Positions 54,074 through 63,905 of a DNA stretch of 64,000 bases are shown here, one piece after another. This DNA is from Desulfosediminicola flagellatus. GTDB lineage: Bacteria > Desulfobacterota > Desulfobulbia > Desulfobulbales > Desulfocapsaceae. The notes beneath the pieces were generated by a model, which saw only the letters and a program-made list of their open reading frames with translations, made no database searches and was not told where the DNA came from. A program made the position numbers and the translations under genes. The DNA lies in contig NZ_CP050698.1 in assembly GCF_005116655.2 (NCBI RefSeq), positions 5,598,501 to 5,662,500 of the forward strand, in the 5' to 3' direction. The stretch's first letter is position 1, and every line of letters starts with the position of its first letter.

Positions 54074-56716
54074 TCAGGAACCTTCCTCATAAATTTTTCG
54101 TATAGCGTCAGGGCTTATATCTTCAGCCTTGGATACTGAATACTCTATAATATCCTCGTAGTCATCATGATCAAATCCAAGCACTTCAATCTCTTTCAAC
54201 TCTTCATGGCAAATAATTTGCGGCTCTAATTTACTTCCATCAGGCCCGACGTCTCGTAAAACGAGCTGAATCCTGTGCCAATCTTCATAAAAATACTCCT
54301 GAAGCAAAGGAATAATCTGATTTAACAACAAATCTTTTAAGCCTTCAAAATCCCGAATATTCCAGAAATAGGCGTGCCCCAGCATAAGATCTCGATTAAG
54401 CAGAAAGCGAATTCTTCGGTTCATTACCGTCAGCATTGCTCTCAGGTTAATAACACCGCCTTCTCCATCTTCAATGTATCCATCTCCACGCGATCCATTT
54501 ATAACCGCTGGATTTGGCATCAACTCCTTAAACCTGAACCTACGCCGCAATGCTGTATCCAGTAGGGCAATTGAGCGATCAGCAGTATTCATTGTGCCAT
54601 AAATATCGAGGTTTTTCGGCACTCCGAATTTATCACCTGAATAGGGTAAGGTTAACTCCATTCCAGACTGTAATGTGCCATCTACGGCATATATAGTCCG
54701 TTTATCGCCCTCTATGAGAGTAATGAGTTCTCCGAAAATCTTGGCAATATTTCCTCTATTAATCTCATCAATAAAAAGTGCGTATCTCTGGGCAGGATCA
54801 AACTGAGCACGCTGGCAAATTCGCCGGAAAATCCCGGCAACAACCGGATATGTAAGCCCTTCACCATTCTCTTCGTCCTGAACTGGTCGAATACCTTCTA
54901 CAAAATCCTCATAACTGTAGGCTTGGTGAAAAGTGATAAAATCATATCTCTGTTCGGTTACTTTCTCATCAGGTCCCTGCTTCCACATCTTGACCATATC
55001 TATGAGTTCAGTACACTCTTCCTGCCAATCACCCACCAAAAGGAACCTGCTATTTTCATCCTTATCAAATACCAGAGGTGCAGTACGCTTATTATATTTA
55101 ACCGTCTCAGAATCTTCCCTTGCGTGCGTCTGAAGAACACTCCATAAAGTCTGCCGAACATTACGTGTCCGAACATTAGCTTTAACCTTCAACTGCACAA
55201 ATTTGTGGGCCAAGATATCTGAAACACTTGCGGCCCCGTCTAGCTCATATAAAACGGCAAATGTTACGTTAAACCATGATTCCCCCGCAACCTGTTGCGA
55301 CAACCAGACTTCGTAACCTATTGATTGCTGCTTGCTGGTATATTGATTGGCGAGTTTATTGAGATGGTAGGTTTTTCCGGTACCTGGAGGGCCATATAGT
55401 ATTAGATTAACAGGGTCCTTGATGGCTACCATCTCAAACGCCCCACCATCCATACCACTTTGCCCTTTCTCGATACGTTCATGCCAGAGCTGCTGGAGCA
55501 AAGCAGCCGAACGCGTTTTAATCTCAATACCTGAACTTTGTGGAAACCAGTGCTGGTTATCAGCATCAATTTCTGCTAACTCTTTGGCTGATATATATTT
55601 ATCTCCTACAGACGGATCCTGAATCCGGGAGAATGAGATATCCACACACCAGCGCTTCTTCCCTTCTGCGGCTTTCTGCTCATCATAATGAAACTCTTCA
55701 TATGCCTCAGAAACAATATTCCCTACAGCGACGATTCCTCTTGGTTCTGTACCTGTTCTAACCAGGTAAGCTTTATCGCCAATCTGGGCACTTTTGTTTG
55801 CACACGACCATGAATGCGTAACCGTTTTCCCCTTATGTGTCATCTCCCGGTCTTGAGCAAGTGTATCCCACTGCCAATTTGCAGGGTTCCAGGTAAATAA
55901 CCAGGAAAGATTTCTCTCTTCACTCCAAAGCTGTTGCAGCGGAGGTAGATAAAAATCCAGTTCCTTTCGTTCGAAGCTTTTCTCTTGCTCCTGCCGTATA
56001 GCTGAGAGCACCTTATCGATATCCAGTGCAGATAGTTTCTTAACCTGAGCTTTAGCCTTGTTTCGAAACTTCATAACAATCTGTTGTCGATCAGTTCCAC
56101 CAAAGATCCGCTCAAAATAATCAGGAAAAAGCAAAAAAAGCAGCATGTGCCGAAATTGCCGAGCGCCACATTCAGGTATCAACTCCAACCATTCTGCAAA
56201 TTTTATATGATCTGCCAGTAAAGCTTCACGTAGATGATGATCTAGCTTCTTGAAACTAAGCAATACGCGGATGACGAAAACCATCTCTCGCCAGCGGTTC
56301 GTGTTGTAGGCTGTACCTGCACTCCCGACACCGTGCAAAACGGTATCATTAAACAACCACTGGGCTTGGTCAGGTAACTCCTCTTCTCCCCAAGACCAAA
56401 TTTTTTTAATACCATCCTGTTTGGTCTGCGCTGTAATGTTGCTGGGGCATAGCAACATTAACCAGAGAATTTCTGCTGCAAGCTGCTTTACTTCGGGCCC
56501 AGTCGGTTCAAGTTGCCCGTAAAGCTTATCGTAAAAATTCCCATCACCACTATCCAACTTATTGATAAAAAATTTCTCTAGAGCTTCAAAAGATTTCAAA
56601 TTCCAAAGAACTTTTTTGCTAAACACAGAACCATCAGACAAAAATGCTGACTGTCGCCAGTATTCAGCGGCTTCAAGAATTTTTCCGATCTCATGCTCAC
56701 CGCAATATCTACTCAT
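54074..56716 (-). CDS. mcrB: McrB-type GTPase with N-terminal EVE-like domain
   Basis: This 880-residue protein has three parts. The first 250 residues are helical. Residues about 255-365 read as an EVE/PUA-like domain (SWLFTWNPANWQWDTL ... YLVRTGTEPRGIVAVGNI), a fold that reads modified bases. The AAA+ domain has Walker A YGPPGTGKTYHL near residue 438, FIDEINRGNIAKIFGELI and the GTMNTADRSIALLDTALRRR signature of McrB. It is a GTP-driven translocase partner of McrC. Confidence 0.9.
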   Translation of the reverse strand: MSRYCGEHEIGKILEAAEYWRQSAFLSDGSVFSKKVLWNLKSFEALEKFFINKLDSGDGNFYDKLYGQLEPTGPEVKQLAAEILWLMLLCPSNITAQTKQDGIKKIWSWGEEELPDQAQWLFNDTVLHGVGSAGTAYNTNRWREMVFVIRVLLSFKKLDHHLREALLADHIKFAEWLELIPECGARQFRHMLLFLLFPDYFERIFGGTDRQQIVMKFRNKAKAQVKKLSALDIDKVLSAIRQEQEKSFERKELDFYLPPLQQLWSEERNLSWLFTWNPANWQWDTLAQDREMTHKGKTVTHSWSCANKSAQIGDKAYLVRTGTEPRGIVAVGNIVSEAYEEFHYDEQKAAEGKKRWCVDISFSRIQDPSVGDKYISAKELAEIDADNQHWFPQSSGIEIKTRSAALLQQLWHERIEKGQSGMDGGAFEMVAIKDPVNLILYGPPGTGKTYHLNKLANQYTSKQQSIGYEVWLSQQVAGESWFNVTFAVLYELDGAASVSDILAHKFVQLKVKANVRTRNVRQTLWSVLQTHAREDSETVKYNKRTAPLVFDKDENSRFLLVGDWQEECTELIDMVKMWKQGPDEKVTEQRYDFITFHQAYSYEDFVEGIRPVQDEENGEGLTYPVVAGIFRRICQRAQFDPAQRYALFIDEINRGNIAKIFGELITLIEGDKRTIYAVDGTLQSGMELTLPYSGDKFGVPKNLDIYGTMNTADRSIALLDTALRRRFRFKELMPNPAVINGSRGDGYIEDGEGGVINLRAMLTVMNRRIRFLLNRDLMLGHAYFWNIRDFEGLKDLLLNQIIPLLQEYFYEDWHRIQLVLRDVGPDGSKLEPQIICHEELKEIEVLGFDHDDYEDIIEYSVSKAEDISPDAIRKIYEEGS

Positions 56717-56830
56717 ATTGTTACCTTAATTTGCCTCACTTCAATTCCGCCGGTAGTTCGCCATTTGAAAAACTTGATATCGACAATAACATGCTGCCCA
56801 AGAGGAGACGCCGTGCCGAACACTATATCT

Positions 56831-57547
56831 TTACGTTTGGATACGTACCCCAACCCCATTCCTATTACACCTCGACATTACGGGACACTCTTCACAGAGC
56901 GGTATATAGCCAGTGCAGCAACCCCTCCCGTGTACAACCAAATTAACATGTAAGCTGTGTGAAATTCCCTTTGGTAAATAGCCGTCAACCAAGCTGTGGG
57001 CTTTTGCCAGAGAGCATTTTGGGGGCAACAAACCCAAACGGGTAAGAACTCTGAGACAGTGTGTATCAACGGGGAAAATATCGTGCCCGAGTGAATACAT
57101 AAGAACGCAACGTGCTGTCTTCTCTCCTACCCCTCGCAAAGTCAGCAGGTATTTACGAGCAGCTTCGCACGTTAGATCCCGAAGGAAACCTAAATCGACA
57201 CAACCTGTCGTTTCAAATAGTTGGTCAACTAATTTTTTCAGCTGCGCTGATCTCTGTTTCGCAAGTCCTAATGGACGGAGTTCCTCGGTTAACTCATTGC
57301 AGTCTGTTGACAATAACTTTTCCCAGGGGTTGTACTCGGTTTTTAATTTTAAAAAGAAAGGCAGGTAGCGGTTGGGAGGAGTTTTCTTGCTGAGTAAGAT
57401 GAAAATCAGCTCGTCCAGCGGGTCAGGGAGGTTGCCAAGGTCTGGTGTCCTATAATTTTCCTGTAGAACTTGGTCTAACCACAAACACTTTTCCTTACAC
57501 CGTTTTGAACTCCTCCCCAACCTGCTCCAGACTTCGGTACTACGCAC
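56831..57547 (-). CDS. endonuclease III-like HhH-GPD DNA glycosylase
   Basis: This 238-residue protein has the HhH-GPD layout. The hairpin LLTLRGVGEKTARCVL carries the catalytic Lys143, and Asp161 lies in VDTHC. The 4Fe-4S loop C211-X6-C218-X2-C221-X5-C227 is complete. Such enzymes remove mismatched or damaged pyrimidines; a G:T mismatch glycosylase is a common partner of C5-cytosine methyltransferases because it repairs deaminated 5mC. The GTG start at 57547 overlaps the stop of the gp88-like gene by one base. Confidence 0.88.
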   Translation of the reverse strand: MRSTEVWSRLGRSSKRCKEKCLWLDQVLQENYRTPDLGNLPDPLDELIFILLSKKTPPNRYLPFFLKLKTEYNPWEKLLSTDCNELTEELRPLGLAKQRSAQLKKLVDQLFETTGCVDLGFLRDLTCEAARKYLLTLRGVGEKTARCVLMYSLGHDIFPVDTHCLRVLTRLGLLPPKCSLAKAHSLVDGYLPKGISHSLHVNLVVHGRGCCTGYIPLCEECPVMSRCNRNGVGVRIQT

Positions 57548-58563
57548 TACTTCCCTTTCTCCGGCACTTTGAAACAGAAGTCACACCTACAAGAATCACA
57601 AAAGTGTTCTTCAACCAGTGGCGAAGTGGCTGGGCAGAGTGCACCTTCACCGCTAGGTTCTGCGTAATACCCATTCTGGTGGTGTTCTATGAAATTGATT
57701 GCTGCTTCGCTTGAAAGCACACCGTCAAAAGCTGAAAACACAGTTCGTGCCCAGCTGGGTACCCACTTTTTTCGCTCCCCCAGGCTATCTCGGTCAAGGG
57801 TAAAATTCACAATGAATAATGATGGTGGAAGTGCAACAGCATCCTTGTGCCTTGTATAGACAGTACATGCCATGTCTCCATTAGTTTTTACCTTAAAATA
57901 CTTTGCTATCGCGGAAGAAAATGTTGGATATGCTGCAGCTTCACCTACGTGAGCAAACCTTATTCGCGGCGCCCTTTGCCAACCTAGAGGTAACTTATCT
58001 AATTCTCTGTAAGCTGCCCGTATAGCAGAGTCACAATGCGGTGTTAAAAGTTTAACAATTTCATCTCTTTCTTGGCGGTTACCACGCTCATACAACTCAG
58101 CCAGAACACCATTAAAGACTCCTCTAACAACGGAAGCCCTTGAGGCATCTAATCCGTCATGCGCATAGCAAGCACCAGAGCAAGAGTCTGTTGGTTTGCA
58201 ACTATAAAGCGGTAATCGGAGGCTCAGACCTTGTTTTAAGCTGCGACCAAAAAATTTCCCCGCTGCAAGATATTTTCTCTCTTCTGGATACCTTTCCAAT
58301 CTAGCAAAAATGGCGAAAGCAACCTGTCTCTCAATTTTCACTCGTGTCGTAAAAAGCAGTTTATGTGCTTTTTTAGCCAATAATTGATCAGCTTTTTTAC
58401 TACGAGAAAGTGCACACAAGTTCCAGTACATACGCAAATCATGGTCAAACAGCAAGGCAACCTTAGTGGCTGTTATATTCGAATCGAGTCTCCTAGAAGC
58501 ACACGAATATGATTCAGCCCATTGTAAAACTTCTTCATGGGGTCTTCCTGTCACTTTTCTCAT
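57547..58563 (-). CDS. gp88-like cysteine-rich protein in the modification locus
   Basis: This 338-residue protein has a middle segment YSCKPTDSCSGACYAHDGLD and a C-terminal cysteine cluster CPATSPLVEEHFCDSCRCDFC, a layout like phage gp88-type proteins, though the match is only motif-level. It overlaps both neighbours by one base and sits between the C5 methyltransferase and the glycosylase, so a role in the same system is likely. The function is unknown. Confidence 0.6.
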   Translation of the reverse strand: MRKVTGRPHEEVLQWAESYSCASRRLDSNITATKVALLFDHDLRMYWNLCALSRSKKADQLLAKKAHKLLFTTRVKIERQVAFAIFARLERYPEERKYLAAGKFFGRSLKQGLSLRLPLYSCKPTDSCSGACYAHDGLDASRASVVRGVFNGVLAELYERGNRQERDEIVKLLTPHCDSAIRAAYRELDKLPLGWQRAPRIRFAHVGEAAAYPTFSSAIAKYFKVKTNGDMACTVYTRHKDAVALPPSLFIVNFTLDRDSLGERKKWVPSWARTVFSAFDGVLSSEAAINFIEHHQNGYYAEPSGEGALCPATSPLVEEHFCDSCRCDFCFKVPEKGK

Positions 58564-59753
58564 TAAACAAACTCCAAAGGAAGTTGTGCAGAAGAAACTG
58601 GAGCAAAATTCCCATCAAGTGCCATGCTAAATGCCAAAGCTAGTCTTCTTGAAAACTCTACAGGAACTGCATTACCAATTTGTCTATACCTTGCCCTAAT
58701 GTTACCAAATATATAAAAATCATCAGGGAACGTTTGCAATCGAGCACATTCTCTCACAGTAAGTCTTCTTGGTGAGACTGGTGTAGTATAGAGCCCTTGA
58801 CTATCAATATATTTTTCATGATTTACTGGTTGCCACTTCCATTCGTCATTTGCACGCTCTACCCAAATATCCGGCGCTAATATTTGACTAAATGTTGGCC
58901 CAAGACTCGCTAAAACAGTACGTGCGGGAAGATCTGTAAATGGCTTCCGATAGTACCAAAACCAACCCGGGTTTCCTTTTCGTTCTCTCCCTTTATATGG
59001 GGCTGGCAAAGCTTGTTCTGGAATATTTTTCAATGAACAACCATTAGGAATATGTTTTGATATTTCGTAATGCTTTGCCTCAAGAGGTAAAAAAACATGA
59101 TCAACACCCTCAGCCTCTCCACCCAAATCAATGACGGGATTCGCTGGCCCAAGGTCTTGTAATGCCTCAAGAATGGAAATTAATGCTGGATGCCTTTTAC
59201 GCTCATTGCCAAATTCTCTTGTTTCAGGCTTGGGCCAGGGTACAAAAGACAAACAATCCCTTCTCACTCCAATAACGATGGTTCGGTATCTTCTTTGTGG
59301 CACACCATAAAATTGTGTATAAATATTTTTTGATTCAACAATATAGCTGTTTGATAATTCAACATCTAAAGCTTTACAAAATGACGGAAATGCTTTTTTC
59401 AAAAAGCCAGGGACATTTTCCAAAATAAAGCCTTTGGGACGAACAGTTTTGAGTACATCCAAATATGTTTTCCAAAGCTGATTTCTCGGGTCATTGAGTC
59501 TTTTCGTCCCTGCAGTAGAGAACCCTTGGCATGGAGGCCCTCCGACTACCAAATCTACGTTCTTGGGAAGCGTTGAGTGCTTTAGTTGTAGAATATCTAC
59601 AAGCCTTGCCTTCCCTGTAAGGTTATGATTGTAGGTTTTTATAGCATCTTTGTCAGTGTCGAAAGCATCTAAGATCTTAAACCCTGCTTTTTCTGCCCCT
59701 AAATCCATACCACCACATCCACAAAACAATCCAATCGCAGTTTTTTCTAACAT
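58563..59753 (-). CDS. dcm: C5-cytosine DNA methyltransferase
   Basis: This 396-residue protein has motif I GLFCGCGGMDLGAEKAGF, motif IV GGPPCQGFS with catalytic Cys75, motif VI FILENVPGF and motif VIII-X segments (RRYRTIVIGV, RQIGNAVP). It methylates cytosine in DNA. It overlaps the gp88-like gene by one base and follows the large adenine methyltransferase by 83 bases. Its target sequence cannot be read from the protein. Confidence 0.92.
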   Translation of the reverse strand: MLEKTAIGLFCGCGGMDLGAEKAGFKILDAFDTDKDAIKTYNHNLTGKARLVDILQLKHSTLPKNVDLVVGGPPCQGFSTAGTKRLNDPRNQLWKTYLDVLKTVRPKGFILENVPGFLKKAFPSFCKALDVELSNSYIVESKNIYTQFYGVPQRRYRTIVIGVRRDCLSFVPWPKPETREFGNERKRHPALISILEALQDLGPANPVIDLGGEAEGVDHVFLPLEAKHYEISKHIPNGCSLKNIPEQALPAPYKGRERKGNPGWFWYYRKPFTDLPARTVLASLGPTFSQILAPDIWVERANDEWKWQPVNHEKYIDSQGLYTTPVSPRRLTVRECARLQTFPDDFYIFGNIRARYRQIGNAVPVEFSRRLALAFSMALDGNFAPVSSAQLPLEFV

Positions 59754-59836
59754 ACCTTATCTTTACAGCTAAAAATGCAATAGTTAATAACAAACATGAA
59801 ATACATCTTCGGCAAATATTTTGAGATTACATAACA

Positions 59837-62800
59837 CTACACATCAGCATTATAAACTGTATTATTACTCATCGCATACATCATTGATTCGTAAATACTC
59901 AACACTCTTTCTTTGTAGAGAAACCTGCCATGCTTTTTCGTTTCATTATTTTTCAATATCTCAAAAGAATCCAATACATACTCCACAGCATCAAGTTTTG
60001 TTGAAAATAAATCAGACAAGCTATTTGGCATCAAGTCCCCCCATCCACTCTCTCCACCCAAATATATATAAAATAGTATTGCATCTATTTCACACCTTAC
60101 ATCATATCTTCGTTTTTCGTCCCATTCATACTTCGACTTATCTAATCTTATTTCCCCACTTGCAATACCATCCATATCCACGGATGTCCGTACTAACTCT
60201 AACACCCTTGGGATAATAAAATCTTTAAATCTTTTCCCCCCTCCAAGAAACGCGCATTTTTCATCAAATTTTTCAGGCCTTGGAACAGGCAATTGTTTCA
60301 TCAAATAATATTTAAATGATGTTCCTATGAATTTTTGGCGAGCAATAAAATCAAGAATAAGTGAGTTCAAAATGGACAATACCAACAAATTTCCTTCATT
60401 TCCTCCTTTACAAAAATACAACAAGAACTTGTCTCCTACACCATAAACTGGGATGGCACTTGCGATTACAGTTCGTTCATTCCTAGCGTTAGTTATATCA
60501 CGCCACCCAAATAATGTTGAAACTTGGAAAGGTAAACGATCTTTCACATCATTACTATTCACCCAATATTTAGGTGTCACGGTAAAAAAAGGATCCTTCA
60601 GCTGTTCATTAGAAGCTGGAGGCAATTTATTCGATTTTGATGTAGGCGGATGATTCGCATAATCACCAAACCTATGATTATACTGATGTATCATTTTTGC
60701 CTCATACAAGGGAAGATATTCAATCGTCGCGCCACCAGTCTTTTCCCTGAAAATATTCCCAATTAACTCATTACCCGTCTCCAACAAATTTTTTTTAGTA
60801 CGGAACAAGTTAGAGCTATTAGCCATATCAAACATTCTATTAAAACTAATTTCCCATGGATTTTCGTTTAAAATATCATTAACCAACACAGGAAATCTTT
60901 TATAAATATATAGAGCTAACTCTGAATCTTTTTTATTTTTAAATACCGGGCAAGTTTTTGTATTGGGGTTTAACAAACTTAACTCATCAAAACTAATAGT
61001 AAACCGCCTTTCATGGTCTAGAAGATGGGTCGGGTTAGTGTTCCAAAACGAGAAACTGGCCCTATGCTTTATTCTAATTGAAGAAAGTGTCACTAAACAA
61101 AAATGTGGATTTCTAGTATCTAATCCAGCGAAAAGCCTCTCTTTATTCTGGAAATCATGGAAGCTTATAAGCTGTCTTTTTTGCAACAAATCCTCAAAGA
61201 AAAGCTTGTAAGTATCTCCGGTTGCAATATCACTTTGAATAATAAAACCCGCATATCCTTGGGCTCCCATCAAAGCCCTATTTAATTCTGCAAATACTGC
61301 GTAAAGGTTAACATCCCCTCTCCCACACAAAGGATACCTGCCAGATTCTCGAAGGAGATTACTTATCCCTTGCGCAGTACGTTTGGCATTTTGAAATTCC
61401 TTAAATAACCCTGGGTTTCTCTCCTCTAGTGCCTTAATTGCTTTTACTCTAGCGCTTTTGTTATTAGCACTTGAAACAAAATCATCTTTTCCTGCAAAAA
61501 ACTCTTTCTCTTGAAGCTTGACTCTTTCCCAAGGAGGGTTCCCTAAAATAACATCGAATCCACCATTAAGACCTGTTAACTCATTCTCTGGTAAGTCCCC
61601 TTCAGATGCCAACCTAAAGATATTCGGGAACTCCAAGTGCCAGTGGAAAAAGTTGTACATCTCACTAAGTGCACATATCTCATCTAAAATAGAAGCAGGT
61701 GTGCTATTTGGACTCGATTCAATTTTACGAAAGACTTCTTCTGTAATGACGTAAGGCAATTCTTCTGAATCATCCTTTTTAATCACAAAAGCTGCACACC
61801 ATGCATCGCAAACTAACTTGTTCTTTTCAAACTCATCAGATTCAATTAGCTTTTTGTATTTTTCCCTCTTCTTTTTGATACCCTCTATGGAAGAATCATC
61901 TATGGCATCAAGGGATTGAACATTACGTGCTATGCCCTCTATTGTTTGCCACGAAGGCTTCCCTTCATGTGACCACAACTTTCTTACGCCCGCACGCTCC
62001 CCTTTGTTTTGAATCCTCCACGCAGTGCAACAAGTCTGAACATCACCTTCAATAGCTTTAAAAGCCTCATCTGGAATCCCTTTCTTCAATAAAGCAGGTG
62101 TTGTCCCAAGTACACTGTTTCCACACTGAATGTGATGGTCTAGAAACGAAAGTGGCTTTCCAGGCTCAACAGCCTCCAGCCATAACGCTGTTCGACATAA
62201 CTCAACAGCTAAAGGATTAACATCAACTCCGTAAATGCAGTGCCCTATAACCTCTCGTAAAGCGTGTCGGTAGTCAGCTTCTGTCGGCTGGTCAGCCCCC
62301 GCCTCCACTTGTGCAAGCCCAGCAGCCAATCGTCGAGCAGCAGCTAGCAAAAAGTGCCCTGACCCACATGCAGGATCACAAACTGTAATACCAAGCAATG
62401 CTCCTCGGGGGTCGCTTTTATTAGTAGCCAGTCGATCTTCAATCACCGGCTCCAGCGCAGATTTAATCAATTCTTGGACCAGCGAATCCGGCGTATAATA
62501 GGAACCAGTCAGCTTTCGCGTGTGTCCAGCCGCATCCCCCTCACCTTCCTCATCCCCCAAGAAGCTGAAATGCCACTGCCCATCAACCCTTACCTTTGGT
62601 ATTAATTCAAGGAGTGACTCGTAAACTGACCCAAGTTCTTCGGTGTCCATATCCCTATAATTGATACGAGTTAGCACACCTTTGTTTTCAAAAAAGCAAA
62701 GTTTAAAAATAGCACTATAGAGATAGCGATTGTCAATCAATGTTGATTCAAGGTGGCTACACTGGTCCTTTGCAAACAGTCCACCCAGGGCTGGCTGTGC

Positions 62801-63895
62801 TAGAAGCGGCTGGCCTTCAGAAAATCCTTCAAATGTAATGAGCAGCTGCTGCCACGCATCATCATAGCTGTCCCAATACCGCCGATATCTGGACCTTTCA
62901 CGGAGATTGTCAAGGCTATAGCCATCTCTATATACTTTTTGTTGCCGGACGTCTGCATCGGGATCGAGAAGCACCCCTCTATCCTCAGTTGTCAATAGAA
63001 AAAGAAAACGGTAGATCAGCCGGAGCAACTCCTGAAAAAAGAGGTCTGTTGTCAGCGTGCCTTCTTGAACTTGTTTGCGGAAATCGCTATTTTGGGGGTG
63101 CGTAACAAAACCTGTACCCAATAAGCGCAAAGCTTCAGTAACACCGTGGCTCAACTCACCAAGCACTCTTTCCCCGTCATCTTGCCCCTGCTCCCTCCAC
63201 TGCTCCAGGAAACATTTTTCTATTCTACTTTCCTGGGGGGAAAATCGCGTTTCATGTAGGAGCAACCATGTCAGAGTAAAATCGACATAAAGTTCTTCTT
63301 CAAAAATCTGCTCTAGGTTAATTTCAATATAGGCAGGTCGGGTGAGTGCAGGGTTATCTCGCAACAACCTTAATGTGTACCCGTTTGATACAATTGCCCA
63401 AAGACAGTTATCTTCAGCATTAAGGTACTCCTGAGCGAGACCCGCTGGTGACCGTTTTCGACCTTCTTCTCCAAAAGCTACAGCACCCTTATCTAAAAGA
63501 TGTTCTGGCTTAGTAAGAACAAAAGGGACCGCCTTATTAAAGGCCATATGAGTGATAGGAAACTGTCGCTCATTTATTGATATTGGCCCAACACCTGCTA
63601 TTTCAAAATCGAATACTTTTGTAAAGAGAGGTAGCAGCCACTGCTCAACAGTAATTTTGTGAGAATCCTGATCTTCCCGGGAAGATAGATCTTTAAATTG
63701 CTCCCATCTCGCCTGAGCTATACGCCAGTATCTGCCCAGCTCATCGCTCAGTTTTAGCCCTTTTTCAACACCATATTCTTCAGATTTCTGGCCCGGCAAC
63801 TTAAACTGCCGCAATGATGTGAGCACTGAAGCCGAAAGAAGACCGCCCTCTATGCGAATGGCCGGGTGTCCGGTATCACTAATTATTTTTGCCAT
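59837..63895 (-). CDS. large N6-adenine methyltransferase (Eco57I/DrmMI-like)
   Basis: This 1352-residue protein has an N-terminal helical region, a methyltransferase core with motif I CDPACGSGHFLLAAARRLA and motif IV NPPWE, and a C-terminal region resembling a target recognition domain. Size and layout fit the large methylases of type IIG, BREX (PglX) or class 1 DISARM (DrmMI); the exact system cannot be decided from this gene alone. ATG at 63895 has AAGGA upstream. It starts 10 bases after the stop of an upstream gene that runs off the window. Confidence 0.8.
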   Translation of the reverse strand: MAKIISDTGHPAIRIEGGLLSASVLTSLRQFKLPGQKSEEYGVEKGLKLSDELGRYWRIAQARWEQFKDLSSREDQDSHKITVEQWLLPLFTKVFDFEIAGVGPISINERQFPITHMAFNKAVPFVLTKPEHLLDKGAVAFGEEGRKRSPAGLAQEYLNAEDNCLWAIVSNGYTLRLLRDNPALTRPAYIEINLEQIFEEELYVDFTLTWLLLHETRFSPQESRIEKCFLEQWREQGQDDGERVLGELSHGVTEALRLLGTGFVTHPQNSDFRKQVQEGTLTTDLFFQELLRLIYRFLFLLTTEDRGVLLDPDADVRQQKVYRDGYSLDNLRERSRYRRYWDSYDDAWQQLLITFEGFSEGQPLLAQPALGGLFAKDQCSHLESTLIDNRYLYSAIFKLCFFENKGVLTRINYRDMDTEELGSVYESLLELIPKVRVDGQWHFSFLGDEEGEGDAAGHTRKLTGSYYTPDSLVQELIKSALEPVIEDRLATNKSDPRGALLGITVCDPACGSGHFLLAAARRLAAGLAQVEAGADQPTEADYRHALREVIGHCIYGVDVNPLAVELCRTALWLEAVEPGKPLSFLDHHIQCGNSVLGTTPALLKKGIPDEAFKAIEGDVQTCCTAWRIQNKGERAGVRKLWSHEGKPSWQTIEGIARNVQSLDAIDDSSIEGIKKKREKYKKLIESDEFEKNKLVCDAWCAAFVIKKDDSEELPYVITEEVFRKIESSPNSTPASILDEICALSEMYNFFHWHLEFPNIFRLASEGDLPENELTGLNGGFDVILGNPPWERVKLQEKEFFAGKDDFVSSANNKSARVKAIKALEERNPGLFKEFQNAKRTAQGISNLLRESGRYPLCGRGDVNLYAVFAELNRALMGAQGYAGFIIQSDIATGDTYKLFFEDLLQKRQLISFHDFQNKERLFAGLDTRNPHFCLVTLSSIRIKHRASFSFWNTNPTHLLDHERRFTISFDELSLLNPNTKTCPVFKNKKDSELALYIYKRFPVLVNDILNENPWEISFNRMFDMANSSNLFRTKKNLLETGNELIGNIFREKTGGATIEYLPLYEAKMIHQYNHRFGDYANHPPTSKSNKLPPASNEQLKDPFFTVTPKYWVNSNDVKDRLPFQVSTLFGWRDITNARNERTVIASAIPVYGVGDKFLLYFCKGGNEGNLLVLSILNSLILDFIARQKFIGTSFKYYLMKQLPVPRPEKFDEKCAFLGGGKRFKDFIIPRVLELVRTSVDMDGIASGEIRLDKSKYEWDEKRRYDVRCEIDAILFYIYLGGESGWGDLMPNSLSDLFSTKLDAVEYVLDSFEILKNNETKKHGRFLYKERVLSIYESMMYAMSNNTVYNADV

Positions 63896-63905
63896 TATAT
63901 ATTCC

